Origin: Lethocerus indicus
Taxonomy: Eukaryota; Arthropoda; Insecta; Hemiptera; Belostomatidae
Direction of reading: 5' to 3'
Length of the DNA: 64,000 nt
Assembly (NCBI GenBank): GCA_019843655.1
Contig: JACDQD010000011.1
Location: forward strand, 7,668,604-7,732,603
Shown piece after piece: positions 47,087 to 57,921 of the stretch. Under the pieces are notes generated by a model that was not told the DNA's origin, made no database searches, and saw only the letters and a list, made by a program, of their open reading frames with translations. The translations under genes and the position numbers were made by a program. The first letter of the stretch is position 1; each line of letters opens with the position of its first letter.

Positions 47087-47207
47087 AGAAAACTGGAACG
47101 CTGTGGGCATGGCGTTCAAACTGGACCCGACCAACAACGAGCAGGCGGACGTCATGGGATATTTTCAAAATGGACCGGGGTCTCCTTTATATAGATATAA
47201 TAATTGA
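47087..47207 (+). CDS. Candidate terminal exon, unknown protein
   Basis: After an acceptor-like GAACAG, a frame in phase 2 reads ENWNAVGMAFKLDPTNNEQA, then DVMGYFQNGPG, and stops at TGA (47205). Over the first 24 codons nearly every third base is G or C, although the flanks are AT-rich, which is a coding-type signal. I do not recognise the family. The minus strand of the same interval also has an ATG-led GC3-rich frame (MTSACSLLVGSSLNAMPTAF), because the two frames share wobble positions, so strand is not certain. No good donor lies inside, so a last exon is the simplest plus-strand model. Confidence 0.35.
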
Positions 47208-47402
47208 AATATTTGTGTGCACACGAAATCTACAGTAAATCAGTTATCTTAAATGCTCTCGTTTATACTCGATTTTCATCAATGCCGGTAATAATTATGC
47301 TCTGTTTCAGGGTGTTGTACGGGTGGATAGATCTGTTTGTGGATGTTAGGATAGATGGGCTAACAAGGCGAGACGTTGCGGCCCAACAAATCACCGGGTG
47401 TC

Positions 47403-47404
<2 letters not shown>

Positions 47405-47486
<82 letters not shown>

Positions 47487-47491
47487 CTCTC
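47405..47491. repeat. (TC)n microsatellite, 87 bp
   Basis: CT run interrupted twice by CGCTCT (near 47445 and 47483). The 181-codon plus-strand frame here is produced by this repeat (Ser-Leu codons) and is not a gene. Confidence 0.97.
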
Positions 47492-47959
47492 ACCTCTGGG
47501 GCGGCCCACTCGACTCAAGTCGCCTCTAGTGGGGCCCGCCGCCGGTTCCCCCGACTAATTTATGGCTCTATTACCTCTCGGGGCGTAATGACGACCGCCT
47601 CCTCCCGCCGCCCGATGATTAGAAAAACCCGGCAGGCCTCACATCATCGCCGGGGCAATCCTCAATCACTCCTCCCCGCCTTCAATGGTATAGCGGGGGA
47701 GGAGGAGGAGGTCTCCCTCATCAGACCTCCGTCCTCCTTCACTAAGTGATTTGTTTCTCCAATCACTTTTTCGCCCCGCACGTACCGCCGCCACGTCCTA
47801 TTCCATTTATAACCTCCCCGCGGTAGGTTCACCTCTACTCCCCCCCTCCCGTCCGCGTGTCGGATGTCTTGCTTATCAATACGCGCTGTCAAATTAAAAT
47901 CGTACAATTTTTTTTAAACCGAATAATCATCGCTCCAGCTTATTACTGTGCCTTCAGTA
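47492..47959. other. Non-coding GC-rich block
   Basis: C-rich on the plus strand with GGAGGAGGAGGAGG at 47697-47710. No recognised feature. Confidence 0.4.
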
Positions 47960-48205
47960 ACATTCGTCGGTAACGCCGATTTGTTCTCAGCTTGGGACTA
48001 AAGTTTCGCACCCGTTTTGAACTGTTTCCCGTCAAAAACTAGAGGAAACAAGCTTTAATAATTATACTATTTATCTGGAAATGCGGTCACCCACCTTTTG
48101 AACTAATTTCCCTGGTCTTGGGACCGAGAAGCCAGAACCTAGGAGTAAATCAGCGAATATAAACAGAAATCCCCCTAGAAGTTGGCTTAAATTATACTGC
48201 TTCGT
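47960..48205 (+). repeat. Dispersed repeat pair, copy 2
   Basis: Same order of shared blocks as 45906-46177, with a shorter middle (TTTCCCGTCAAAAACTAGAGG) and an inserted GGGACCGAGAAGCCAGAACC. Confidence 0.82.
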
Positions 48206-49408
48206 TTAGGTTTTACGTCTAGTTCTAACATTTGTTAGGATACAAACGACGGGAGAAAATAAAGTTACCTTAAATTAACTACAGGATGACTTCCTAATAA
48301 ATTTGTTACCCTTCCAATATCTGCCTCAACATAATTTTCCTAACTTGAAAAATTTATATATGAACATAGGAGCTAGAAAAGTAGTTTAATTTCTATTAAT
48401 TATTAAAAATAATATTTAAAAAATCAAATAAATAAAACGATTAATACGAAGAACTACCCGGTACTTATAATTGTGCGTTGTAAGAAACTTAGGGAAGTGC
48501 CTTTGTTGGGCCTTTTAAGGGTCATGACTAGGGGATATGTTAATTCGAGAATCGGTAATTAATCCTGAATTTTAATGTGCGAACAAGCGGGCAGAAGAGC
48601 ACCGGCTGAGAAACCTTCTCAAACTGGTTTTCGAGCCGCGCCACGGTCCATTAACAGAGCGGCGGGCCGCCGGAGAGAGAGAGACTACCGGCATTAAATT
48701 AGCGGGACGAAGAGTACGATTAATTTTCATGTTGACCTGTAAGTTTTATGCGTTTTCATAAGACGAGAGTCATTGCAGAGGTTTTACTGAAAGTTCTAAT
48801 AGTCCTAGCGTTTTAACTGATTGCGGATTTCGTTTAATATTCAATAAAATTGTTTTTTATGGAACGGTGGTAATATTTGTGGAAACCGTCTGCTTGATAG
48901 GATTTCGATCGGGTTTCGACATAACATGCTCGAGTAGCGAGGGGGAAATACGAAGAAAAGAATGCTATTGTGGAATGTTTGAATCCAGAAATTGATGTTG
49001 GATTGGTGGAACGGACACCGGTACAGGAGGCCCAGCACTCTGTGGCCCATACAGGCGACAATCGGAACGGCGGGTTCGGAAAATGAATTTTCCGAAGTGC
49101 CACCGGGAGCGAGCCACTTGTTGAGGTGCGAGGGTGGGAGGAGGGGACGCCACAATAACGCCAATTTGTGGCCGGGCGCCGGGGACACGAGTGGCCACAC
49201 ACACGGGCACAAGCCAGTACCCTCGTTGACCTCCTCTCACTTCCACATGACTCCCCCTCGTGCCCCATTCAAGGGTCAAATCGAACCCGGGAATCTGAGG
49301 GCTTTCTTGGACGACGGCCGGGGACCGCAGACATCAAATGTGACTGCTGCAGGCTCAACCGCCTCCTTTACATCCAGATCTGCAGATCTGTTCTCCTTTA
49401 CACAATCT
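48206..49408. other. Non-coding; GC-rich from 48590
   Basis: 48834-49516 has long overlapping open frames on both strands (up to 174 codons), including three minus frames covering the same bases. Such mutual openness without a domain argues for composition rather than coding. No splice model fits clearly. Confidence 0.3.
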
Positions 49409-49510
49409 GCAGATCCGCTGTGTCCAAACAAGTGGATTAAGGTTTTCCCTAAGCGACGAGGATTCTCATGTTTGGAGCAAGAAGATTCGCGCGGCGGATT
49501 AGTGAGCTCA
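49409..49510 (+). repeat. Block with similarity to 59.29 kb, copy 1
   Basis: GATCCGCTGTGTCC then ACAAGTGGATTAAGG here; GATCCGCTATCTCC then ACAAGTGGATTAAGG at 59293. Both continue with GAGGAAGATTCG/GCAAGAAGATTCG-type sequence. Both translate in frame to DPL-C/S-P-N/Y-KWIKV. An ancient shared repeat or a diverged paralogous segment; family unknown. Confidence 0.5.
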
Positions 49511-49519
49511 CGATAAAAT

Positions 49520-51010
49520 GGAGCAAATCAGTTAAAAATTTAAGATACCAGGTAGAATTAGAAAACTTTCATTATACATCCAGACCGGGGGGTACTAAGA
49601 AAAAAATATTCTTAACTTTATTATGTCTGTGGGGATCAAGAATGTAAATAAATAAGCATCATCTTATATGAAATTCTAATTTCCATGAAGATATATATAT
49701 AACTGATCGAAAAATACAGTATTGGAGTTTTTGGCCCATTTAAATTTAAAATGAGTTCAAGCAATTTATCGTCAAACCGTGTCCGCCGTTTTCTTGGAAA
49801 AATGTCAGAAACACGTTGAAAAAAATCAGTTGAAAAGTGCATCGAATATATTTAAATCGGTGGGCGGTCGATTCTGTATTCGCCCCCTAGAATCACGATT
49901 TTTCCCAATTTCTTAGAATATGCAGATTGAGTACGCGATCGGCAGTATCGGATCGGAAACAGTGGCCCGGATCTGTAATAAATATTGAAGTCCGAGCAAG
50001 AATAAGAACGGATCGTTTGGAAGGCAGATGGGAATCAATCGATATTTATAGAGATCTAGAATTAATGTTTAACAATTAACGAATAAAATGTTCTGTTTAT
50101 CGTTGAAACGTCTAATGCTGTCGTATGAGTACAAAACAAGATGCTGGAGAGGACAGGGAATATATAACTGACGACTCCATTGTTATACTTCAACTAAATT
50201 GAGCCGATTTTCATAGGTAAAAATATATATATAGCGGCTGGATAGAAAGGTCGGAGACTTTGTCGAAAGGTGTCATGCTTTCGATATTTATTCTCGGCGC
50301 TATATTTATTGCTCGGTTACGGGCCGCAAATAACAGGCCGCCGGTAATAAAAAGCCTGTCGATAAATCGGCTGTGGCCCATATTCAATTAGAACATCATA
50401 AAGTATATTTCTCTTGCGCCGACAGCGGCCGTTTGTTTTCTTTCTTTACGCTTTCTCTTCGAATGAGCGCGCTCCCCGGTGCTTCCACTATCTCGTCCCC
50501 GCTGGGTAAGTTGCGATTTCCCGCTGTCCGGATAAGAAGCGGGGGAGGGGGGGCGACGATAGCGATCTGACGTTGGGCGGAGGATCGGAGGATGTCGCCC
50601 AGGGCATTGGCCCCGGGGCCTAGGCCCGGGCCGCTACCTATATAGTAATTAATCGCGGCACCGCTCAACTGATTTATGGAAGGGAGCCCATTACAACAGC
50701 ATCGCTATCCCGGGCACACCGGCTATTAGGAAATTCCAGCCGGGAAGGTGTACCACGGCCGGAGGAGATTTTTAATGCCAGACGGACACACGAAGGGCGG
50801 ACTTCATACAGAGTAAATATACGCCAGAAAGAAGTCAGTTTTTTTTTTTACTTCATTCTCTCTAATGTGCGCGTTCGACACGTCCTAATACTGGTTCTTT
50901 AATTCTGAACTAATCGATTTCTCTCCATCCCAGCGAATCTTCGCTAGGGACACTTCTCCAGAAGCGACCATGGGCTCTAGGTTCCCTACTGGAGAAAGCT
51001 CAATCCTATA
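49520..51010. other. Non-coding stretch
   Basis: AT-rich to 50260, then GC-rich 50260-50800. A plausible plus-strand acceptor (CGCCGACAG at 50417-50425) and donor (CTGGGTAAGT at 50500-50509) bracket an open segment, but its translation is not convincing. Poly-G 50539-50549. Confidence 0.35.
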
Positions 51011-51012
51011 AC

Positions 51013-51046
51013 GTAGAATTGTTGTGTTTCTATCTCCTCTCGATGC
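51013..51046 (+). mobile_element. Possible hairpin-tail 5' end fragment
   Basis: GTAGAATTGTTGTGTTTCTA then TCTCCTCTCGATGCC resembles the family's 5' arm start with several changes; nothing of the rest follows. Confidence 0.4.
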
Positions 51047-52858
51047 CAATTTTTTTACCTAATGAATCACCAGAAAGAAGGCGGTCATATATTAATAAAT
51101 GAGGTTGATAATAACTTTGGTCCGATGCAACTACATTGCTACTACCAGTACGAACGATGGTAACGTCAATATTCGATCACGACACAGGAAAGAACTGAGT
51201 TACTACTGAGATTTCGTGAAATGAACTTGCGGATAAAATTAGAAAATTCGTTGATTATAACAGTTTCTTATTCCTCCCTTAATTAAACCTAATTTTGAAA
51301 CACGTACAGATAGGATTTAATTTGAAATCTAGACTCGGAAAGGCGAAGCTGTAATTCTAAAGAGTAATAGATTCAAAAACAGAAATGTAACACAGTAGAC
51401 GTAAGCTCGAGGCTGTTATAATTGTTGAAGTTACCCATATTATTATTCAGTTGTAATTATCGAACGACCAGGGTGGCCTTTAACTGTTAAGTTGGGAAAT
51501 GTTTGTAAGCGTGTTTAAGCCGAGGCGGCGGCGGTTGTTCAGAATCACATGTCCGATGTTCGACGCCGGAGAGTTCCCAACGGTTGTGTGTTCTCAGGAT
51601 TGTTCAACATTTGCGAAACTGGTCTGGGATGTATATAGGAGTCGTGCCCGACTTATTAAGGGGGATATCTTCAAATCGACTTCCCCCCTACACGGATTGA
51701 TTTATGTGAAGGATGGATATCTTAAACGTTCCTCGGCTGTTTATGATTAAGGGGAGAATTAAATTTTAAGACTACGATCTTAAACTTTTCATCGTCCGTA
51801 ATAGTTTTCGACCCATATTGAAATGTATTTTTTGAAAAAAAAAATGATTTAAAATGTTTATGATTTTTGGGCGCATAGCATACTATTATTATACTATTTA
51901 TACTATTTTCTGTCTCCTGATTCTTATTCGGTCCTAATCTAGCTTCAACCAAATATACTACCAGCAAGAAAACTACATTCACACGAGCAATAATACAAAT
52001 ATTCGAAGCCACATAAATAAATGTAAAATGATTTATGTATGATGACGTTACTCATATATGATACCATTACGACAGCACCACCAAAAATCTACAGTAGACA
52101 AAGGCAAAAACCAGACCTACTTAAAAATAAAAATAATCACAAGTTTATACACAAAAGGAAGAAAAATTGTTTCGAACATAAAACTTATAGGTCTATTAGT
52201 TTCTATCCGAGCGGCAAGTGCGAAGACGGTTGTCGTTTGCATAATTAATAGTCCACAATTTTTTTCAACCCGGGCCATAATATTTGTATGGTAAATGCGA
52301 AACATATTTCAGGGCTAATGGAGGAAATTCGAAATAAAATTTCATCCGATTGTGAAAAGATATATGCGCAATAAGATAGTGTTGTGTCAGGGGCGGATTC
52401 ACGAAATTTATTGTATGGCCGGCTTCGTGGGCCATTAACGTTTCCTTGAGAGACCGTCCTCTCTCTCTCTCTCTCGTTCCCATCTCCCGTTTTCCGGGGC
52501 CCGCAGTAACCCACCGGCCCACTAAATGCGTTTATTATACCGCCGAATGATTCATACACGATAATTATAAATTCACAATATACGCGAGATAAAGGGGCAG
52601 GCTTCGCGCTGGCCTCTCACTCGGCCCCGGTGTGAGTGTGTTATTGGCCCTGTATGCTCTGTGTGTGTGTGTGTGTATGTTTGTGATTTAGTAGGCAGTG
52701 GGTCCACAGTAGACGACCGAGAACGTATAATTACAGGCTTGGAGATCGGAGGCGTGCCGGACGCCCCCACCACGTCCAGCTTAGCTTCTCTTCCAACTAG
52801 AACTTTTTACCGGCTATTATTATTTTTACAACGGAGAATTTAATTCGTACAAAGTTGT
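51047..52858. other. Non-coding stretch
   Basis: AT-rich; frames of 62-104 codons without domains. CT microsatellite at 52458-52476 and GTGTGTGTGTGTGT at 52661-52674. TGGGCCATTAACG at 52429-52440. Confidence 0.4.
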
Positions 52859-52861
52859 GTT

Positions 52862-52921
52862 CCGCGACCAGAACTTCAGTTATCACCGGTGGGATCGCTT
52901 AATACCTCGTGAAGAACCTGA
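52862..52921 (-). repeat. Partial copy of the 20-21 kb inverted-repeat family
   Basis: CGCGACCAGAACTTCAGTTA then CACCGGTGGGATCGC, TTAATACC. Same order as 21399-21450 and 57871-57921. The continuing plus-strand frame reads WDRLIPREEPDD, but the third copy does not preserve it, so it is not evidence of coding. Confidence 0.65.
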
Positions 52922-53052
52922 TGATGCTCCAGGGTTACGGGGAAAACGACGAAAACCTATCAACTGGCGAGGGCTTGGGTGGTTTCCAAACACAGGAAAA
53001 ATCCCAGACTATTCAGAGTTTTTCCCATGTGCTATTATTAAAGTACTATCGT

Positions 53053-53224
53053 GGATTTCGCGTGCCCCCAAAACATCCAATGTGCCAAATGTGACTAACA
53101 CCGCTACTTAAGATGGCGAGCACAGCCGAAACCGGTCCAGCAAAAGACCAAACCAGCGAAAGGAGACACACACGAAATCTACGGTATTCCAACTCCTCGC
53201 AATACCACAAAAAAGGTATTCTAA
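53053..53224 (+). mobile_element. Hairpin-tail element, first arm deleted
   Basis: A few bases of the 5' terminus (GGATTTCGCGTG) join directly to the second arm at CCCAAAACATCCAATGTGCC. The arm then runs through CGCTACTTAAGATGGCGAGC and CCGAAACCGGTCCAGC to CACACGAAATCTACGG. The tail has TATTCCAACTCCTCGC, ACCACAAAAAAGG, TATTCTAA. GTACTATCG before and GTATTATACG after are a possible decayed duplication. Confidence 0.82.
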
Positions 53225-54443
53225 TGTATTATACGGATAATATACCGAACATTAGGGGACCCTAATACAGACATTTCCATGAAGTTTATAGTACCATCAA
53301 TGAGGTTCTTGTTGTGGAAGGACTCGCTTCGATTAAATGAATCTTCTCTACAAGGAATCGGCTCTCATCAGTAGGCTCAGTTGTTAGGTTACGAGATTGG
53401 ATGTTAGTCCCTTCGTTCGCTCATACATATATAGACAGATTATATAATAGGTCAGCGGGCAATAAATAACGTCGCGGCCAAGATAGAATAAGTTCGTGCG
53501 CGAAATATTATTGGGGCAATCGTGAACAGCGTTTTTGGCGCCCGGGGGGCAATTACTATGAGTTCATAAGGCAGAGGGGGAAGCGCGGGTTGTATTTTTC
53601 GTAATTTTTATTTTCCCCGTGTCGAAACTCGCGAAAACTGGAGTGGCGACCCGAAGCGCGAAGTCCGGAGAGCGAGAATTTGGTTTGGCTTATGGAAAAA
53701 AATCGATTTATGCGAGTCAGGTTTTTTTTCCCGACTTCGGGCGAACCAACCCCAACTCCGGAGTATAGGAGGACCACCGTTTTAATCCGGCCTCCGCAGG
53801 TTCGGCGGATTTATAGCGTTCGGAAATATGAAAGACCGCCGCCGCCGCCTCCGGTTATAAATCAATAGATAAGATCCGAGAGAGCGGACCGGTTCACAGT
53901 TAGGAACTAATTATTCCCGCTGACACCGGGGCCCAGCGTAACATGGAAGGCGGGGGGTTAAAAAAATTGGCGGGGTCGTATCGATTTTCGATTCCTATAC
54001 GGGAGGGAAATATTTAAACTTTAAGAAGAATTCAGGGCGTTCGGGCTATATCTCAGAGACCGTCTGTTGAGGAAACTGTGTCGGTCAAGAGCTTTGAACT
54101 TTTCGTGGAGCGGGACGGGGATAATTTGTTGGGTGACTGTCGCTTTTATGGACGGGGCCAGAAGCGGGTGTTCAGCTATTGAAACTATAGCCCTTCTGAA
54201 TTATCACAGCAAGCACGAAAAACGGTGAAGTAGTCCATTCGCTGATAAATGAGCAAACGTCTCCGTTATACAATAAATTATTTCTCTTATTATATAAATC
54301 TCATAAAGTCCAGAACCTCGCGAGAAATTATTTTGTTATACTAAACGTAATTTTTTTTAAGCCCCCCCCCCAAAAAAAAAATGTATTCATATACGAGTAT
54401 ACTAAATTTTATTTGTTAATAACAACCTGTATAAAAGGTGATA
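53225..54443. other. Non-coding; GC-rich 53450-54180
   Basis: Contains CCGCCGCCGCCGCC at 53837-53850 and long homopolymers at 54362-54379 (C then A). No coding signal recognised. Confidence 0.4.
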
Positions 54444-54451
54444 AAATTTAG

Positions 54452-54646
54452 AATGCCTGTTTTGTGGTCTGCGACGGGTTGGAATACCGTATATTTCGTG
54501 TGTTTCTGTCTCCTCTAGCTGGTTTGCCAATCTTCAATAGCGGTTTTAGCCGGATGCCCAAAAAACATCCAACAGTGCCAAAGTGGCGAGCAGCCGAAAC
54601 CCGTCTAGCAAAAGACCAAACCAGCGAGAGGAGACAGAAACACACG
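54452..54646 (-). mobile_element. Hairpin-tail element, loop-deleted, minus orientation
   Basis: Tail at left (AATGCCTGTTTTGTGG, GCGACGGGTTGGAATACCG). Arm one is short (TATTTCGTGTGTTTCTGT, CTGGTTTGCCAATC, TTCAATAGCGG). The loop side retains GATGCCCAAAAAACATCC; arm two runs from GGCGAGCAGCCG to CACACG. AAATTTAG stands on both sides (54444-54451 and 54647-54654), but the right one overlaps the expected arm end AAATCTAC, so an 8-bp duplication is only probable. Confidence 0.84.
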
Positions 54647-54655
54647 AAATTTAGG

Positions 54656-55677
54656 AAAAAAGTAATAATATTTCTTTTTCATTTTGACGGTGACAATAAT
54701 TCGTTCAAATAATTTGAGTGTATCGTCGGTTTTCCCAAAATTGGAAACACGAAACCGATCTTTTTCTTTTACTGAGCCAACGTCGGGGACTCTGAAGCTC
54801 TATGGAGTAGTCCTAGGAAGTCCCGATTGAAGTCCCTCTAAAAATGTACTTAGTCCAGACAAAAAGGGGCAATCTGCAGGAAGAACAGAGGGTCCGGACA
54901 GACGGCGGCTGCATATTTGATGAGCCATTTCTGCCGGCAAATATTTGCGTAGCTGCCCGGAGTCCGGTGCACGGCTCGTCTAACCGGCTTTAATAATTGA
55001 TAAAGCCCGCCAACCTCCTCCACTAGTACAATCCGCCATTTCCTCGGTTTCTAATAAAATTATCGACTCAAGTATCGCCCTCGAAATGTTCCTTTGAAAG
55101 ACAATGGCTTTAAGATCACTTCAGAGTGTCCTGAATAGGTCCGACGAGACGTTGCAGATCGATGTCCCTTTTTTCTCTCATTCAGTGTGAACAAATCCTT
55201 TCCCTTGATATAATTCTATTTACTTGTAGTTGTTACAATTAAAATACTAGTTATATTTAATAGAATTATGGATGCATTAATTGTAAACTCTTTTCAATTG
55301 ATCGAAGTTATCAAGAACACTCTGGTTTGGATTTAAAAGTCTGGAGACGTAAAGAAATTCCTTGACAAGGATAAAACATAAATATACACGAAATAAAACA
55401 TGTTGAACCTTTAAAACCAATGTCATATCTTATTCAATTAATAACTAACGAAAAAATCAAATTCAATTGAATTAATGTAAGTAATAAATACTCGGTTGGC
55501 CCCGTTTCTAATATCCATCATCTGTATATTTTCAGTAATTGCAATCTCCTAGCAACGAGACACCTCTATTCAGTATTAAGTAAACAGAAGAAAATAATGG
55601 TTCGAGCATAAAAAAAAGCCTATATCGCTCGGTTTAAGAGGGGAATATTACAAGTGTAGTCTCTCATTAGAAATACA
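54656..55677. other. Non-coding stretch
   Basis: AT-rich DNA, GC-richer at 54880-55070. Nothing recognised. Confidence 0.4.
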
Positions 55678-55889
55678 GTGTTTGTTCAAACGTTAACGCC
55701 CGCCTGTGGTAGCCTCCGCAGACACTGGCAGGTCCGCAATTACCGATTAACGCCCATCGTTTCGGTGAATTATCTGCTCTGTTGGAGATTCAGGATGTAC
55801 AATCGATTTATGCTCGCACCGCCGTTCGAAAATGTACTGGGCCCCGTACGAAAACCAATTCGGGAACCCTCGAGAACATTTTATCTATT
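55678..55889 (+). other. Open segment ending at a consensus splice donor
   Basis: A 70-codon open stretch on the plus strand ends CTATTGAG followed by GTGAGT, a near-ideal donor. The translation (for example RRHWQVRNYRLTPIVSVNYL) shows no domain, and no clear acceptor or ATG sets its start. Could be an exon of unknown kind, or chance. Confidence 0.18.
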
Positions 55890-57118
55890 GAGGTGAGTGA
55901 AATTTTCGATATTTAATACGAACTCATAAACGAATCGCGATAAAGGTATTAGCTAAAATAATGCTCTCAGTTTCAGTTCTATTTTGGTGTCAGGCTATAG
56001 AATCAATAAATAAGTAAAAAATGGACATAAACCTAATGACATAATGTTTAAAATGGCTATCACATATAGATCGCATTAATTTAATAAACCCGAACATATC
56101 TCCGCTGAGGATTTTACTTTTAAATTTACATATTTGCGGATCGAGAGCTTAGATAAGTAAGAACAGGGTTTTACATTTTCCGCTTTAAGCTTTGTCATAA
56201 TGGTATATTTTAAATACAATCAGAAACAATCCAAGTCACAATCAAGTTTATTCTTACAACCTTCGGAGTCGCTGATTAAACTTCTTTAAAAAATATTCAT
56301 TCCGAAAATTGAATTGAAGGACTAACCTCCCACGCCGCCTTTACAGGGGGGTTTGCTCCATTTGTAAATTTTAATATTTATTTTCGGCTCAGATTAAGTC
56401 CTTTCTTTATTCTTAAAATTCCTCTCGTAGGTGTCATTTAGGTACAAATTTGACGAGCCAAGAAACACATTAACAGATTAGGGGTACTTTTCGAAGAGAA
56501 ATTGAATAATTAATAGCACATTTATAGGTGGCAATATTTAGAAAAGTTGGCTCTCTTCTGCAAGTTTATACAACATTGATGGGCCCGAATTTTAATAATT
56601 AAAGCGGTAATTCTTCTTATCGTTGCCCCTCGCGCGAATTCCGAGGGCGTTAATAATCGAGAGCGATTTGTTTGAGTCTAAAAATTGAGGGTGTTTACCC
56701 AGCGAGGTTGTCGGCCCGGGGTTTGCGGACGGGCTGGGGCGGACTGGAAGCTTACCTGGAGGACGGGTTCAATTATTTAATGAAGATTAATAACCGGCGT
56801 AGTTAGACTGTCACGAGCCGCTGGCATGAGTTATGCGTTCACCTGGCCAACCTCCCTAAGCTCCTTCCCCCTCCTCCCTCCCTCCACCCTTCAGCTCCAC
56901 CATACGACAACCCTTTATCCAGGCTTGCCGCACCCGCTCTCAGATTACCCAAATTTATATTTCATACAGAGTCCGCGATTATTTGAGCACGTTATAAAAA
57001 TAGGACCGAAAATAATAAAAATAATGACAGTACGGCAGTAATAACAGTAGATGGGCGCATAACTGGCCAACTGAGCTATTTAAGCAACGAGTTAAAAATA
57101 AATAAATTAGAGATCGAG
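55890..57118. other. Non-coding stretch
   Basis: AT-rich. A minus-strand donor-like CCTCCAG followed by GTAAGC at 56751-56763 is preceded by stops in all frames, so it is unlikely to end a coding exon. Confidence 0.4.
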
Positions 57119-57382
57119 ACCCGCTTTGTGGTCTGCGAGGGGTTGGCATACCGTAGATTTCGTGTGTTCCTCTCTTCTCGCTAGTTCGATCATTTGCTAG
57201 ACCGGTTTCGGCCGCTCGCCATCTCCAGTAGCGTTGTTGTTAGTCAGTGCAGTGAGGATGCCCGAAAAACATCCACAGTGCCGAAGTGACTAACACCGCT
57301 ACTGAAGATGGCGAGCAGCCGACCAAGCGGTCTAGCAAAAGACCGAACCAGCGAGAGGAGACAGAAAACATACGAAATCTAC
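57119..57382 (-). mobile_element. Hairpin-tail element, minus orientation
   Basis: Tail at left (ACCCGCTTTGTGGTCTGCG, AGGGGTTGGCATACCG), arm one TAGATTTCGTGTGTTCC to GCCATCTCCAGTAGCG, arm two from CAGTGCAGTGAGGATGCCC through CGCTACTGAAGATGGCGAGC to CATACGAAATCTACA. The outermost tail bases are diverged and no flanking duplication was found. Confidence 0.86.
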
Positions 57383-57870
57383 ATGACACAAATAATTTTT
57401 TTAAATACCACTACCGCCTAGCAGAAAAATTGCGAATCGAATAACCCGTTCACGCTCACGACAGTGTTGTTTAAAATAAGTTAGTTCGACCAAGATAGGG
57501 CTAACCCGGCGAAGGGTGGTAAAAGGGAGGCTGTAGGGGGATACGAGATAATGACCGGGTTCTGACTTTAGCCGGCCAAAGAAACCGTGGTATTTTTGGT
57601 GCAGGGGCCGAACGGTACACCTGAACGGTAACGGAATGGAACCCCGCCATAGTCCAATTGTGCGCCCGGCTCGGTGATTAACACTTGTTTTTTGCCCACA
57701 CCTTTAATATTCAATAACCGAGAGGGAACACTCTAATTGTAATCAGCAATTGGAGCGTAATTAAATATGAATATGAGATCGGGGGTTTTTCACTGTAAAG
57801 TTTTTCTTCCGCCGGCTGTGTACGAGGATTAATCGTAAGGTTTAACCATAAACTTGTCAGTTGTATTATA
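57383..57870. other. Non-coding stretch
   Basis: Mixed composition; nothing recognised. Confidence 0.4.
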
Positions 57871-57921
57871 CCAGATTGGACTTGAATTATCACTAACTTC
57901 CGGTGGGATCGCGTAGTACCC
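57871..57921 (-). repeat. Partial copy of the 20-21 kb inverted-repeat family
   Basis: CCAGATTGGACTTGAATTAT, CACTAACTTCCGGTGGGATC, GCGTAGTACC. Matches the internal part of 21341-21505. Confidence 0.65.

Noticed and set aside
47213..47234. CACACGAAATCTACAGTA as a hairpin-tail arm end
   Set aside because: A 14-base match to the arm end with no adjacent tail or arm. It may be a relic but cannot be supported further.
47204..47749. 181-codon plus-strand open frame, the longest in the window
   Set aside because: Its middle is the (TC)n microsatellite read as alternating Ser and Leu, and the flanks have no domain. The opposite strand is equally open as Arg-Glu repeats.
48834..49516. Overlapping open frames of 90-174 codons on both strands
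   Set aside because: Five frames in both directions are open over the same GC-rich bases and none has a recognisable domain, codon pattern or splice context, so composition explains them better.
56751..56767. Minus-strand donor-like CCTCCAG/GTAAGC as an exon end
   Set aside because: Upstream sequence on that strand has stop codons in every frame close to the site and no convincing acceptor.
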